A stretch of 64,000 nucleotides of DNA from JAWPMT01 sp965227935 (GTDB lineage Bacteria > Bacteroidota > Bacteroidia > Cytophagales > Cyclobacteriaceae). The position numbers were made by a program, and so were the translations under genes. The stretch is from NCBI GenBank assembly GCA_965227935.1, contig CBDDGS010000043.1, forward strand, positions 1,302,001 to 1,366,000. The letters are read 5' to 3'. Below the pieces are notes generated by a model. It made no database searches. It worked only from the letters and a program-made list of their open reading frames with translations, and was not told the DNA's origin. Positions 1 through 9,083 of the stretch are shown in pieces. How positions within the stretch are numbered: position 1 is the first letter of the stretch; each line of letters starts with the position of its first letter.

Positions 1-612
1 GACCATGTGCTTACTCTGCGTGGACTCCTTCCATTTGTTCATCATCCGGTCACGACTCAGCTTGCTCTTCCGGAGGCGCTTGTCGACGCTCCCTGCCAAA
101 TACTTGAAGATGTCCTTATTAGTCAGCCTGAAATAGGCCATGATGACCAGGATCAGCATCAGCAACCCGGATATGAACCCAAGCAGACAAAGAGCGATGT
201 CCCAGGCTGTCGTCGCTGGGTTGGCACTGTGAAAAGCCACTACCTGCGACAGGTATATGATAAGCACAAACAATGGGATCAGGGAATTGTTGACCGAGAA
301 CTTCAGGAACGGTTTCTCGAGGATCCCCACAAAAGCAAATTGATGGCTGTCCAGAATATAGCTGGTGATGAAAAAAGCCACCGTGAAATTGGCGAAAGCG
401 AGACCTACCATGAAGAAACTCCAAAAGCCCACCTGGTGCAGGTATTCGGGGTCCAGGAAAAGATAGTGGATGCCGTAGACGCTACCGATCTTCCCAAATA
501 CTGCCAGCAGAAAGAAAATCCAGACAGCAACGAGCGGCAAGTTCTTCTTCAAATGGTGAAAAAGAAGCTGCACAGGCAGAGAATAAAAAGCTCGTTGCAA
601 GACTTCGCGCAT
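1..612 (-). CDS. Multi-pass membrane protein, N-terminal part (cut by window edge)
   Basis: An open frame starts at the ATG read from 612 on the minus strand (MREVLQRAFYSLPVQ) and runs without a stop for 204 codons to the window edge, so the C-terminal part is missing. Several hydrophobic segments are visible: about residues 25-42 (LPLVAVWIFLLAVFG), 60-90, 105-125 (NNSLIPLFVLIIYL) and 140-165, followed by a basic cytoplasmic stretch (KRLRKSKLSRDRMMNKWK). The pattern of a membrane N-terminus and basic linker recalls Bacteroidota patatin-like phospholipase proteins that begin with a membrane domain. That family call is from memory and weak; the catalytic part would lie outside the window. No partner gene is visible. 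Confidence 0.6.
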   Translation of the reverse strand, partial: MREVLQRAFYSLPVQLLFHHLKKNLPLVAVWIFFLLAVFGKIGSVYGIHYLFLDPEYLHQVGFWSFFMVGLAFANFTVAFFITSYILDSHQFAFVGILEKPFLKFSVNNSLIPLFVLIIYLSQVVAFHSANPATTAWDIALCLLGFISGLLMLILVIMAYFRLTNKDIFKYLAGSVDKRLRKSKLSRDRMMNKWKESTQSKHMV

Positions 613-809
613 ACTCCGGATTTCCGAAACGTTTTGACAATATATATAACTTGGAGTTTTGCCCTCCTAGCATAGCCAATTTGCGAAAAAAGACAATGGC
701 AAGCACACAATAGCCACGTTTGCCAGTAGAAAAAACATCCAATTCCTTTGGGCGCAGGTGCCTTAGGCGTCAGGTTAAGCCGGAATCGGTTGGGCTTCGC
801 TAAGTGACC

Positions 810-1244
810 CTAGAAATGGGCAGGGTGAAGGATTCGCATGGGGTCCGCCGATGGTTTGAGGCCGTTCTCATCCTCCTTGCCATAGAAGTACACTTCCTGA
901 TGGGTCCCGTTGAAATAATCAACCATTATATGGAAATAGAAGCCATTGAGGCGATTGACATAGCCACCATGGACATTGGGCTTCATGTAGAGAAACCCAC
1001 TGACGCCACTGAGGATATATTGATCAGAAACCTTTTCCTGTACCAACATCAAAGTACCCTCGCGCTGCTCCGAAAGCATGGCACGGAAACTCGTCTCCTC
1101 ACCATCGAGCTCAAAAAGTACCTTAACCAACAGATTGTTCAATCGCTTCACCTCTACCAACTTCGCTTTTGAATGCTTATCCTTGGATGTCACAATCTCT
1201 CCAGAGTACCTTTTTGATAAGGCCGATGCCAGGTCTTTTTCCAT
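810..1244 (-). CDS. Hypothetical protein, 144 aa
   Basis: The 144-residue protein begins MEKDLASALSKRYSG. It has no signal peptide or membrane segment and alternates polar and hydrophobic residues, which suggests a small soluble beta-rich fold (for example SDQYILSGVSGFLYM and FYFHIMVDYFNGTHQ). I do not recognise the family. The minus frame is preferred over the overlapping plus-strand frame because its composition is more protein-like. It stands alone between the truncated membrane gene and the XRE-type regulator. Confidence 0.5.
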   Translation of the reverse strand: MEKDLASALSKRYSGEIVTSKDKHSKAKLVEVKRLNNLLVKVLFELDGEETSFRAMLSEQREGTLMLVQEKVSDQYILSGVSGFLYMKPNVHGGYVNRLNGFYFHIMVDYFNGTHQEVYFYGKEDENGLKPSADPMRILHPAHF

Positions 1245-1713
1245 TAGTGCCTATTGTTTTGGAAGACAAAGATGAACCACCTGAAACCAAAGAAAGGTGG
1301 CCTGAGGCTCAACAGGAATAATCTTCACTTGAGTTGGTGAAAATATCCAAAGCCAAAAACAAAAAGAAGCTAAAGTAACATTTACCTTAACTTCTCTTGT
1401 CTGGTCTTTGATTGGTAGCTATTCGTCTAGTAAGCGTACCTCCTAGTGATTCAGCATTGGGCCTTAGGTTGAATTAGCCAACAGCACCGTCAAAACGGCG
1501 ATACAGTTGTTTCAGGAGGATATGCGGCAAATATTAATAATATCTCCCATTCCTCCTACTGCTAATTAAGACACCACGTTACACGTCATTTGCAGAATCT
1601 GCAAATTCTTTGCCTACGCGAGGTGTATTCACATAGATTTTTGCAGGAACTTCACATTACTTCCCAGTATCTTTAAACTAAATCAAAACAGCTTTAGCCC
1701 GGACTCACGGAAA
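1245..1713. other. Intergenic region of 469 bases with a palindrome
   Basis: No convincing gene was seen on either strand. It must hold the promoters of the divergent genes at 810-1244 (minus) and 1714-2703 (plus). The one clear element is a near-perfect palindrome at 1589-1605, listed separately. The stretch around 1660-1690 is AT-rich and contains TATCTTTA, a poor match to the Bacteroidota -7 consensus TAnnTTTG. Confidence 0.4.
1589..1605. promoter_or_regulatory. Candidate operator palindrome upstream of XRE-type regulator
   Basis: TTTGCAGA-A-TCTGCAAA has two perfect 8-base arms around one base. It lies 109 bases before the start of the helix-turn-helix regulator at 1714. Its size and symmetry suit a dimeric HTH protein, so autoregulation is a reasonable inference, but nothing in the sequence proves which protein binds. 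Confidence 0.35.
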
Positions 1714-2703
1714 ATGAGTATCCAAGAAACATTTTTTGATCTTATTCGCGAGACGCTCTCATCAGAAAGGCCCAATCTCGCCCAGGAAGTAGCAGCAGTA
1801 CTGCACGTCAGCGAAACCAGTGCCTATAGACGCATCAGTGGGCACACCCAGCTGTCTGTCGATGAGATGGCCAGGCTTACCAGTCACTTCAACATTCATC
1901 CCGAAGTCTTGTTTGGTCAGAATTCGAGGAAGTTCGTGCGATTCCAGTGGCAGTTTGATAATAGTACCGAAACCTCTTACAAAACCTTCCGCAACTGGCT
2001 GGAGGCGCACCTACAGTCACTGGAAACCGAAAACAGCAAAGCAATCTTCCACGCGAAAGACTTCCCGGTCTTCTTCAACTTTATTTTCCCTGAGATTGCC
2101 GCATTCAAGTCGTACTTCTGGAACAAGACTTTCTTCGGCCTGCAGGCCTACCGTCATTTGAAGTTCTCAGCAGATGAGCAGTTGGACAGCAACCGAGAGC
2201 AGGGGCTCAATATCTTCCGCAGCTACGCGGCGATTGATTCCATGGAGATCTGGAATGACGACATCCTCAATAGTATCCTGCAGCAGATCAGCTACTGTCA
2301 CGAAGCCAACTACATGGGTTCCGAGCACGAGACCAAGTCGCTCCTGGAATGTCTGATTGCCCTGGTCGACCATTTCCAGGCCATGGCTGAAAATGGCTGC
2401 AAGTTTCTACCCGGAGAGCCTGCCACTGGAGGAAGCATGGCGCTCTATCATAACAAGGTGATTCTCGGTGACAATACCCTGCTGCTGGATGATGGCGATG
2501 AGCGGACAGTGTACCTCAGTCAAAACATTGTGGAAACACTGATAACTAACGACCCGGCTTTTTACGAAAACGCGCACGCCATCAAGCAAAACCTTATTCG
2601 ACATTCGATGCTACTTAGCAACTCTTCAGAGCAGGAGCGGACTAAGTACTTTGACAGATTGCGGCAGAGCATACATCAGACCAGGCAATACTTACGCTTG
2701 TAA
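1714..2703 (+). CDS. XRE-like helix-turn-helix transcriptional regulator
   Basis: The 329-residue protein has an N-terminal helix-turn-helix region at about residues 18-65 (LAQEVAAVLHVSETSAYRRI, then LSVDEMARLTSHFNIHPEVLF), an XRE/Cro-like arrangement. The remaining 260 residues are mostly helical with aromatic patches and match no ligand domain I know. In Bacteroidota such proteins are often regulators with an uncharacterised C-terminal sensor region. The start ATG is well placed. A palindrome upstream (1589-1605) may be its operator. The aldo/keto reductase 76 bases downstream on the same strand may be a target or operon partner. Confidence 0.7.
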   Translation: MSIQETFFDLIRETLSSERPNLAQEVAAVLHVSETSAYRRISGHTQLSVDEMARLTSHFNIHPEVLFGQNSRKFVRFQWQFDNSTETSYKTFRNWLEAHLQSLETENSKAIFHAKDFPVFFNFIFPEIAAFKSYFWNKTFFGLQAYRHLKFSADEQLDSNREQGLNIFRSYAAIDSMEIWNDDILNSILQQISYCHEANYMGSEHETKSLLECLIALVDHFQAMAENGCKFLPGEPATGGSMALYHNKVILGDNTLLLDDGDERTVYLSQNIVETLITNDPAFYENAHAIKQNLIRHSMLLSNSSEQERTKYFDRLRQSIHQTRQYLRL

Positions 2704-2779
2704 TTATCAAGGGTAGCCAGGCAGTGCATTGTCGATGAGAATGGTGTAAGATTGGCGTTTCCTGCTTCCAAACCGCCAA

Positions 2780-3715
2780 TTGATGATTAAATTCGACGCA
2801 AAAAAGCAAATGGTTCCCAAACTCGCGTTAAGCCCCGAGCTCTCACTCTCTCAACTAGTATACGGTTTTTGGAGAGCCGACGAATGGTCAATGACAACGG
2901 CAGAGGTTCGTGCTCACCTGGAGTTTTGCATGGACCTGGGTATTTCCTCTTTCGACCATGCCGATATCTATGGAGGCTACACTTGTGAGGCAATCATGGG
3001 TGCTGCGCTGAAGGACAGCCCCTCCCTGCGAGATCAGATGGAAATCATCACCAAATGCGGCATTAAGCTGATCACGCCCAATCGTCCGACGCATACAAGC
3101 AAACACTACGATACCAGCTACGAACATATCACCTGGTCTGCGGAAAACTCCTTGAAGGAGCTGGCAACCGACCATATCGACTTGCTCCTCATCCACCGCC
3201 CAGACCCTTTCATCGATCCTGCCGAAGTAGCGCGTGCTTTTAGCGAGCTCAAGCACGCAGGCAAAGTTCTCCATTTCGGGGTGTCCAACTTCACAATACA
3301 AGAGTTCAAAACCCTAGCCTCATATCTCGACTTCCCGCTGATTACCAACCAACTGGAGATCTCCGTAAGCTGCCTGGACTCCTTTGATGATGGCAATATC
3401 TCTTTCTGTCAGGAAGGCAGGATCAAGCCCATGGCCTGGTCTCCACTGGGGGGAGGGGACATCTTCACAGCGTTGACGGAGAAGGCACAGCGAATCCGCG
3501 AGAAGGTATCGGAAATTGCCTCACAAATTGGTGCTGAAAGTATTGACCAGGTGATGCTCCGATGGCTGATGGAGCATCCGGTGGGCATCATCCCCGTACT
3601 CGGCACAGGCAAGCGAGAGAGAATCGCCGCTGCAGTGAAATCATGTGACATGCGTTTGAGTCGCGAACAGTGGTTTGATATCTGGGTGGCTTCTCGAGGG
3701 GAAGATGTACCTTGA
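2780..3715 (+). CDS. Aldo/keto reductase, YdhF-like
   Basis: A 311-residue NADPH-dependent oxidoreductase of the AKR superfamily, predicted cytosolic. Visible family signatures are FDHADIYGGY (catalytic Asp and Tyr, residues about 58-67), LLIHRPDP (catalytic-site His), GKVLHFGVSNF and, near the C-terminus, VLGTGKRERI, which is part of the cofactor-binding region. The closest type I recall is E. coli YdhF. The substrate cannot be inferred. Two adjacent ATG codons (2780 and 2783) are both possible starts. It follows the XRE-type regulator on the same strand. Confidence 0.85.
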   Translation: MMIKFDAKKQMVPKLALSPELSLSQLVYGFWRADEWSMTTAEVRAHLEFCMDLGISSFDHADIYGGYTCEAIMGAALKDSPSLRDQMEIITKCGIKLITPNRPTHTSKHYDTSYEHITWSAENSLKELATDHIDLLLIHRPDPFIDPAEVARAFSELKHAGKVLHFGVSNFTIQEFKTLASYLDFPLITNQLEISVSCLDSFDDGNISFCQEGRIKPMAWSPLGGGDIFTALTEKAQRIREKVSEIASQIGAESIDQVMLRWLMEHPVGIIPVLGTGKRERIAAAVKSCDMRLSREQWFDIWVASRGEDVP

Positions 3716-3813
3716 TAAACTGTCCAGCGACCGTCAATTAATACAGAATAGATTTTTAGGTAACATTAACATAAAATAGCTTTGCGTCTGATAACTAAGG
3801 GCTCAAGGCATTT

Positions 3814-3942
3814 GTGAATACTGGACCATCGTCGGACGCAAAAAAGAAAAGGGAACGAGCCTTGGCAATCGTTGAGGTCGGCTTGTTTGTTGCATTCCTG
3901 CTCGCACTCGTCCTCAATTATTTTCTTGGTTTTTGGGCTTAA
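3814..3942 (+). CDS. Putative 42-residue single-pass membrane protein
   Basis: A short frame starting with GTG encodes a charged N-terminus (NTGPSSDAKKKRERA) followed by one strongly hydrophobic helix (LAIVEVGLFVAFLLALVL, then NYFLGFW) and a stop. A purine-rich AAGGGCTCAAGG precedes the start and could be a ribosome binding site. The basic residues before the helix predict a cytoplasmic N-terminus. An intrinsic terminator follows at 4057-4088. It is too short for most gene finders. The function is unknown and it could be spurious. Confidence 0.4.
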   Translation: MNTGPSSDAKKKRERALAIVEVGLFVAFLLALVLNYFLGFWA

Positions 3943-4056
3943 TTCGGACAGCCGATTAAACCATCGAGCATTCTGCTTGTCTCACTGACATATTTCTGAG
4001 TTTTAAAGTGTTTTTGGGGCTGCTATTTTTCATGGTAGCCCGTAGGTTAGGTTGAT

Positions 4057-4088
4057 AAGCGGCTCCCGGAGATGGGGCCGCTTTTTTT
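4057..4088 (+). terminator. Rho-independent terminator before pcrA
   Basis: Arms AAGCGGC (4057-4063) and GCCGCTT (4077-4083) are followed by a T run to 4088. It would end transcripts coming from the mini-protein or the aldo/keto reductase. It lies upstream of the chosen pcrA start, which argues against a longer helicase N-terminus. Confidence 0.7.
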
Positions 4089-4146
4089 GTGCCGATCTTT
4101 TGAGAGATTCATTCCATGGCCGGGGTTGATTAACATAAATTTGCGG

Positions 4147-6417
4147 ATGGCCCAGACAAACGATGCAGAATATCTAAAGGAATTGAACCCTCCTCAGCAC
4201 GAAGGGGTGATCAACACAGAAGGTCCATGCATGATCATCGCGGGAGCGGGATCAGGTAAGACCCGGGTCCTGACCTATCGAATTGCACATCTCATCAAGG
4301 CCCATGACGTGGACCCCTTCTCTATCATGGCCCTCACCTTCACCAACAAGGCCGCAAAAGAGATGCAACACCGCATCGCCTCGGTGGTCGGTCATGATGC
4401 AAGAAACCTGTGGATGGGCACGTTCCACTCGGTATTCGCGAGGCTGTTGCGAGCTGAGGCAGGAAAAATCGGGTACCCATCCAACTTCACCATCTACGAC
4501 ACCGACGACTCCAAGACGCTCATCAAGCAAATCGTCAAAGGTCTCAACCTCGACGACAAGCTCTATAAACCCAACGTTGTCTACAACCGAATCTCCGGTG
4601 CCAAGAACCGACTGGTCTCCTACATGGAGTACCTAAACAATCCGATCTACGCCGAGGATGATGCCGCCAATATGCGCCCGGAAATGGGACGTCTCTACAA
4701 GGCCTACGTGGAGCGGTGCTACAAGGCAGGCGCGATGGACTTCGACGACCTGCTGTTCAACACCAACGTCCTCTTCCAGGAGCACGTCGACGTACTCAAC
4801 AAGTACCAGCAGCGCTTCCAATATTTCCTGATCGATGAGTTTCAGGATACCAACATATCACAATACATGATCGCCAGAAAACTGGCGGCAGTAAGGCAAA
4901 ATATCTGTGTCGTTGGTGACGATGCCCAGTCCATCTATGCCTTCCGGGGTGCCGACATCCAAAACATCCTCAACTTCGAGCGCGATTACCCAGACCTCCG
5001 CGTGATCAAACTCGAGCAAAACTATCGATCTACCCAGACGATCGTCAATGCAGCCAACTCGGTCATCGATAAGAACCGGGCACAGCTCAAAAAGAACGTC
5101 TGGACCTCCAATGAGGAAGGCGAACTGATCGAACTGATCAAAGCCACCTCTGACAACGAGGAAGGCAAACTCGTCGCCAGCGCCATCTTCGAAACCAAGA
5201 TGCATGGGCAGGTGCCCAACAATGATTTCGTGATCATGTACCGCACCAATAGCCAGTCACGAGCTATTGAAGAGGCGCTGCGGAGAATGAACCTCAAGTA
5301 CAGAGTAGTTGGCGGGGTGTCCTTCTACCAAAGGAAGGAAATCAAAGACCTCCTGGCCTATCTGCGCTTCATGGTCAATGCCAACGACGAGCAGGCCATG
5401 CGACGGATCATCAATACACCCAAAAGGGGGATCGGTCCTGGCACGATCGAGAAACTCATCGTAGCGGCCAACGACCATGACATGCCCCTTTGGGATGTAA
5501 TGGAAAATGCTAAGCAGTTCATCGGTGGTCGCGGAGGCCAGCAGGTAGAGGACTTCACGGCCATGATCAAGAGCTTCCGAATTACCGCCGAGAAAAAGGA
5601 CGCCTATGACACGGCAGCACTAGTAGCCAAGAACTCGGGCATCCTCCGCGAGCTCTACGAGGATAAGACCGTCGAAGGCCTAAGCCGCTATGAAAACGTG
5701 CAGGAACTCCTCAATGCCATCAAAGAGTTTACCGACGACCCCGAGCGGGAAGACAAGTCAATTGCCGCTTTCCTGCAGGATGTCGCGCTGCTCACGGATG
5801 AGGACCGCAAGAAGACCGACAATGACGCCATCACCCTTATGACCATCCACATGGCCAAGGGGCTGGAGTTCAACTACACCTTCATCGTGGGGTTGGAGGA
5901 AGAGCTATTCCCCTCCCAGATGATGCTGCAAAGTCGCGCCGATCTGGAAGAAGAACGACGCCTTTTTTACGTGGCGATCACCCGGGCCAAGAAGAAGCTA
6001 TTCCTCAGCTATGCCCTCAACCGCTATCGATTTGGGCGGCTGAAGAATTGCGAACCCAGCCGCTTCCTCGAGGAGATCGACCCCAAGTTTCTCAAGGTCA
6101 ACCGCCAGTTCTCGGCCAAAGACCCCATCTCTCCATCGATGAACTACGTCACGAAAAACTTTGTGACCAATATGAAGAAGCAGCAAAGTGACAAGCGCTT
6201 TGCCAATGCCGTCAAACACCAGCCTAGCCCCGATTTCGAGCCCAGCGACACCTCCAATCTCGAGGTGGGCATGAAGGTTGAACACCCCAAGTTTGGTTAT
6301 GGTGTCGTGTCACTCATCGACGAACAGGGATCCAATCGCAAGGCCAAAGTGGACTTCGACAAAGCCGGCGAGAAGACGTTGCTTTTGACATTCGCGAAGC
6401 TCAGGATTTTGGATTAA
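4147..6417 (+). CDS. pcrA: ATP-dependent DNA helicase PcrA/UvrD
   Basis: A 756-residue superfamily 1A 3'-5' helicase for nucleotide excision and mismatch repair, replication restart and removal of RecA or stalled polymerase. All helicase motifs are visible: Walker A AGAGSGKTR, DEFQDTN (Walker B), VVGDDAQSIYAFRGA (motif III), EQNYRS (IV), MTIHMAKGLEF (V) and VAITRAKKKL (VI). The C-terminal 60 residues (VGMKVEHPKFGYGVV) form the tudor-like domain known to contact RNA polymerase. The ATG at 4147 (MAQTNDAEYLKELNPPQ) is preferred. Farther-upstream starts would place the terminator hairpin inside the gene and give a non-family N-terminus. Confidence 0.93.
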   Translation: MAQTNDAEYLKELNPPQHEGVINTEGPCMIIAGAGSGKTRVLTYRIAHLIKAHDVDPFSIMALTFTNKAAKEMQHRIASVVGHDARNLWMGTFHSVFARLLRAEAGKIGYPSNFTIYDTDDSKTLIKQIVKGLNLDDKLYKPNVVYNRISGAKNRLVSYMEYLNNPIYAEDDAANMRPEMGRLYKAYVERCYKAGAMDFDDLLFNTNVLFQEHVDVLNKYQQRFQYFLIDEFQDTNISQYMIARKLAAVRQNICVVGDDAQSIYAFRGADIQNILNFERDYPDLRVIKLEQNYRSTQTIVNAANSVIDKNRAQLKKNVWTSNEEGELIELIKATSDNEEGKLVASAIFETKMHGQVPNNDFVIMYRTNSQSRAIEEALRRMNLKYRVVGGVSFYQRKEIKDLLAYLRFMVNANDEQAMRRIINTPKRGIGPGTIEKLIVAANDHDMPLWDVMENAKQFIGGRGGQQVEDFTAMIKSFRITAEKKDAYDTAALVAKNSGILRELYEDKTVEGLSRYENVQELLNAIKEFTDDPEREDKSIAAFLQDVALLTDEDRKKTDNDAITLMTIHMAKGLEFNYTFIVGLEEELFPSQMMLQSRADLEEERRLFYVAITRAKKKLFLSYALNRYRFGRLKNCEPSRFLEEIDPKFLKVNRQFSAKDPISPSMNYVTKNFVTNMKKQQSDKRFANAVKHQPSPDFEPSDTSNLEVGMKVEHPKFGYGVVSLIDEQGSNRKAKVDFDKAGEKTLLLTFAKLRILD

Positions 6418-6911
6418 GATGTTTGGGGGCCTCGTGACGACGTCTGACCTTTAATCCTCGCAGGGTTTTGAACCCTGCAAGGACTCGTCATACGTCGTCA
6501 GCTCTCCGCTATATCACGGCCGCGCGGTCTGCCCCATGCTGTCGGTGAAAACGCCATAACGATCAACTCTGTGGAAATTGAACCACAAAAGAGTTGGCAC
6601 GGCTTCGGTGACAGGTGATAAGTCCCTCCCTGTGAGGGAGGTTAGGAGGGTGAGGAAACCAATTGGCGCACAAATCACCCCCATTTTCCCCCTCGAGGGG
6701 GAGATTTAATGGTCCAAAAAACACCAATTCTGTGGTAAGTAGTACGGCATCTCCTTAAGTTGACGGCTATGGTGAAAACACGCAACAGCGGCTGCGCCGG
6801 ATGCCGCCGCTTCGGCGGACCGAGCGATCCCTGGCCCTTGAACCCTCGGAGCGATGATATTTCAACTTTTTTAGTTTTCTTGTAGTCGCTAAACCTACCA
6901 TCCAAAACAAT
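6418..6911. other. Repeat-rich intergenic region, 494 bases
   Basis: There is no gene here. It contains a palindromic element at 6436-6499, pyrimidine/purine-rich mirror-like stretches around 6625-6655 (CCTCCCTGTGAGGGAGG), a CCCCCTCGAGGGGG palindrome near 6690-6705, and a GC-rich hairpin CCGCCG-CTT-CGGCGG at 6804-6818. Such tracts are common remnants of small dispersed elements in Bacteroidota genomes. The terC promoter must lie near 6860-6905, where the DNA is AT-rich. Confidence 0.5.
6436..6499. repeat. Nested palindromic element after pcrA
   Basis: Outer arms GACGACGT (6436-6443) and ACGTCGTC (6492-6499) enclose an inner hairpin with arms GCAGGGTT and AACCCTGC (6460-6478) and matching flanks TCCT/AGGA. 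It resembles the GCAGGGTT-type palindromes scattered between Bacteroidota genes and may also act as a two-way transcription stop. There is no T run, so an intrinsic terminator is not certain. Confidence 0.5.
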
Positions 6912-7688
6912 ATGCTCGACAATATTTTTACGCTCCTCATGCTGATACTGCTGCAGGCCGTACTCGGTTTTGACAATCTCCTGTACATCTCCATTGAATC
7001 GAAAAGGGCTCCCGAAGACAAACAGAAGTTCGTTCGCACGCTGGGTATTGGCATCGCCATGGTACTGCGGATTGCCCTGCTATTTATACTGGTCAATGTC
7101 ATCCAGCTTTTTCAAGACCCGATTTTCGGCCTACACGCTTCGGGCATCATCGAGGGCACTTTCAACGTCCATAGCCTCATCGTGCTGTTTGGCGGTGGAT
7201 TCATCTTGTACACCGCCGTCAAGGAGATATGGCACATGGTTTACCTCGAAGAGCACGGGGAGGAATCGGGTGAAAAAGCCAACACCGGCAAGGTGATCGC
7301 ACTGATCGTGCTGATGAACCTGATCTTCTCTTTTGATTCGATACTGAGTGCGATGGCGCTAAGCGATGTTTTCTGGGTGATGGCCACAGCCATCATTTTC
7401 AGTGGTGTCCTCATGATCTGGTTGTCAGACAAGGTGAGCACCTTCCTGGCAAAAAACAGGATGTTTGAAGTTCTGGGATTATTTATCCTATTCCTGGTTG
7501 GCGTCATGCTGCTCTCAGAAGGAGGCCATCTCGCGGAGTTGGAGCTATTCGGTAGTCATGTCACGCCGATGAGTAAGACGACATTCTATTTCGTCATCTT
7601 CGTACTGGTCATCGTCGATATTGTGCAAGGCAGGTACCAGAAGCGACTGATCGCGGAGAAAGCGAAAAAGGCTCAACAATCAATCTGA
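6912..7688 (+). CDS. TerC-family integral membrane protein
   Basis: A 258-residue inner-membrane protein with about seven hydrophobic helices. The two hallmark half-motifs of the TerC family are present: LGFDNLLYISIESKRAP (residues about 18-34) and NLIFSFDSILSAMAL (about 137-151), each with the intramembrane Asp. The family is linked to tellurite resistance and to metal export such as manganese. The DUF389 gene follows after 9 bases on the same strand, so they are likely cotranscribed. They converge on the AAA-flotillin set, and TerC proteins are known neighbours of stress-response membrane modules. Confidence 0.85.
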   Translation: MLDNIFTLLMLILLQAVLGFDNLLYISIESKRAPEDKQKFVRTLGIGIAMVLRIALLFILVNVIQLFQDPIFGLHASGIIEGTFNVHSLIVLFGGGFILYTAVKEIWHMVYLEEHGEESGEKANTGKVIALIVLMNLIFSFDSILSAMALSDVFWVMATAIIFSGVLMIWLSDKVSTFLAKNRMFEVLGLFILFLVGVMLLSEGGHLAELELFGSHVTPMSKTTFYFVIFVLVIVDIVQGRYQKRLIAEKAKKAQQSI

Positions 7689-7697
7689 CCGGGAGAG

Positions 7698-9083
7698 ATG
7701 GCACGACGTCAAAATCCAGCCAAGGCGCTCAAACTTTTCGTGAAGGACTTATTCGACCTTCATGAGGACAAGGAACGGGAAGCCGTTACCATCAAGGAGA
7801 TCGAACGGGGCGTCGAGTTCCGGGGTACGAATCTCTGGATCCTGATCTTCGCTATTTTCATTGCCTCCATCGGACTCAATCGAAACTCCACGGCGGTCAT
7901 CATTGGCGCGATGCTGATCTCCCCACTCATGGGCCCTATTATGGGTATTGGGCTGGGGGCAGGCATCAACGACTTTGACCTCATCAAGAAGGCTTTTCGC
8001 AACCTAGCCATTGCCGTGGGTATCAGCGTCCTGACGTCGGCGTTATATTTCGTAATTACTCCTCTGCACGAAGCACAGTCTGAGTTGCTCTCCCGGACGA
8101 ATCCTACACTATGGGACGTGTTGATCGCCTTCTTCGGTGGCTTGGCAGGGATAGTCGCCGGATCAAGAAAGGAGAAGACGAACGCGATTCCGGGTGTGGC
8201 CATCGCCACGGCACTGATGCCGCCACTGTGTACCGCCGGTTACGGCCTGGCCAATCTCAATTGGTACTACTTCGTTGGAGCGTTCTATCTGTTCTTTATC
8301 AACAGCGTCTTCATCAGTGTATCAACCTTTCTGATCGTAAGGTTTCTCGGATACCCGAAGAAGAAGTTCGAAGATCCGGGCGCCGAGGCGCGGGTCAAGC
8401 GATACATCGCCACGTTCGTGGTGCTCACCCTCATCCCTAGCGTCTACCTGGCGTACCACCTTGTCCAGCGCACGCTTTTCGAGCAAAACGCCCGCAACTT
8501 CATCGCCCAGGAATTTGTATTTGAGGAGACAGAAGTGATCCATCAAAAGCTGTCTTATGCCCAGGAGCAGCCACGCATCGACGTCACATTATATGGTAAG
8601 CCACTCACAGAAGAAATCATCGGGGAAATAAAGAGACAGCTACCCATCTTCAAACTCGACGGAGCAGATTTGGTGATCCATCAGGGGTATATCGATCGTC
8701 CCGATATGTCAGGCGAGTTCGAGCGGATGTCCAACCAGATCAGGCTTACCGTCATTGAAGATCTGTACAAACAGAACAATGAGGTGATCGCTTCCAAAGA
8801 CGCACAAATCGAACTCCTGGAGACCGAACTCATCAAGTCGCAGGCGAAGATCTACCCCATCGAGGACATCTCCGAAGAGCTGAAAATCCATTACCCCAAT
8901 CTGACAGAATTTGCCATGAGCGACGCCGTCGCCAAAAACCTGGCAACTGAGTCCCTAGATACTCTCTGCATCGCCTATGTTGGCTTCCAAAAAGCGCCGA
9001 GGAACCGTGAGCTGCAGCAGATCCGCGACTGGCTCCAGCTGAGGGTCGATGCAGACAGCGTGCGGGTAGTGGTGCTCAACTAG
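7698..9083 (+). CDS. DUF389 / TIGR00341-type membrane protein
   Basis: 461 residues. The N-terminal half carries at least five to six membrane helices with the diagnostic segment NSTAVIIGAMLISPLMGPIMG (about residues 63-83) and a second conserved loop AIPGVAIATALMPPLC. The C-terminal half is soluble with a predicted coiled coil (QIELLETELIKSQ). The biochemical role of the family is unknown. It follows terC by 9 bases. Its stop codon overlaps the stop of the convergent AAA ATPase gene by four bases (9080-9083). Confidence 0.8.
   Translation: MARRQNPAKALKLFVKDLFDLHEDKEREAVTIKEIERGVEFRGTNLWILIFAIFIASIGLNRNSTAVIIGAMLISPLMGPIMGIGLGAGINDFDLIKKAFRNLAIAVGISVLTSALYFVITPLHEAQSELLSRTNPTLWDVLIAFFGGLAGIVAGSRKEKTNAIPGVAIATALMPPLCTAGYGLANLNWYYFVGAFYLFFINSVFISVSTFLIVRFLGYPKKKFEDPGAEARVKRYIATFVVLTLIPSVYLAYHLVQRTLFEQNARNFIAQEFVFEETEVIHQKLSYAQEQPRIDVTLYGKPLTEEIIGEIKRQLPIFKLDGADLVIHQGYIDRPDMSGEFERMSNQIRLTVIEDLYKQNNEVIASKDAQIELLETELIKSQAKIYPIEDISEELKIHYPNLTEFAMSDAVAKNLATESLDTLCIAYVGFQKAPRNRELQQIRDWLQLRVDADSVRVVVLN

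Noticed and set aside
7..675. Plus-strand frame of 222 codons at the left edge
   Set aside because: It is antisense to a minus-strand membrane protein with clear hydrophobic helices; its composition is rich in Gln, His and Lys and looks non-coding.
4072..4146. Longer N-terminus of the helicase
   Set aside because: It would begin within a terminator hairpin and adds residues not typical of PcrA/UvrD.
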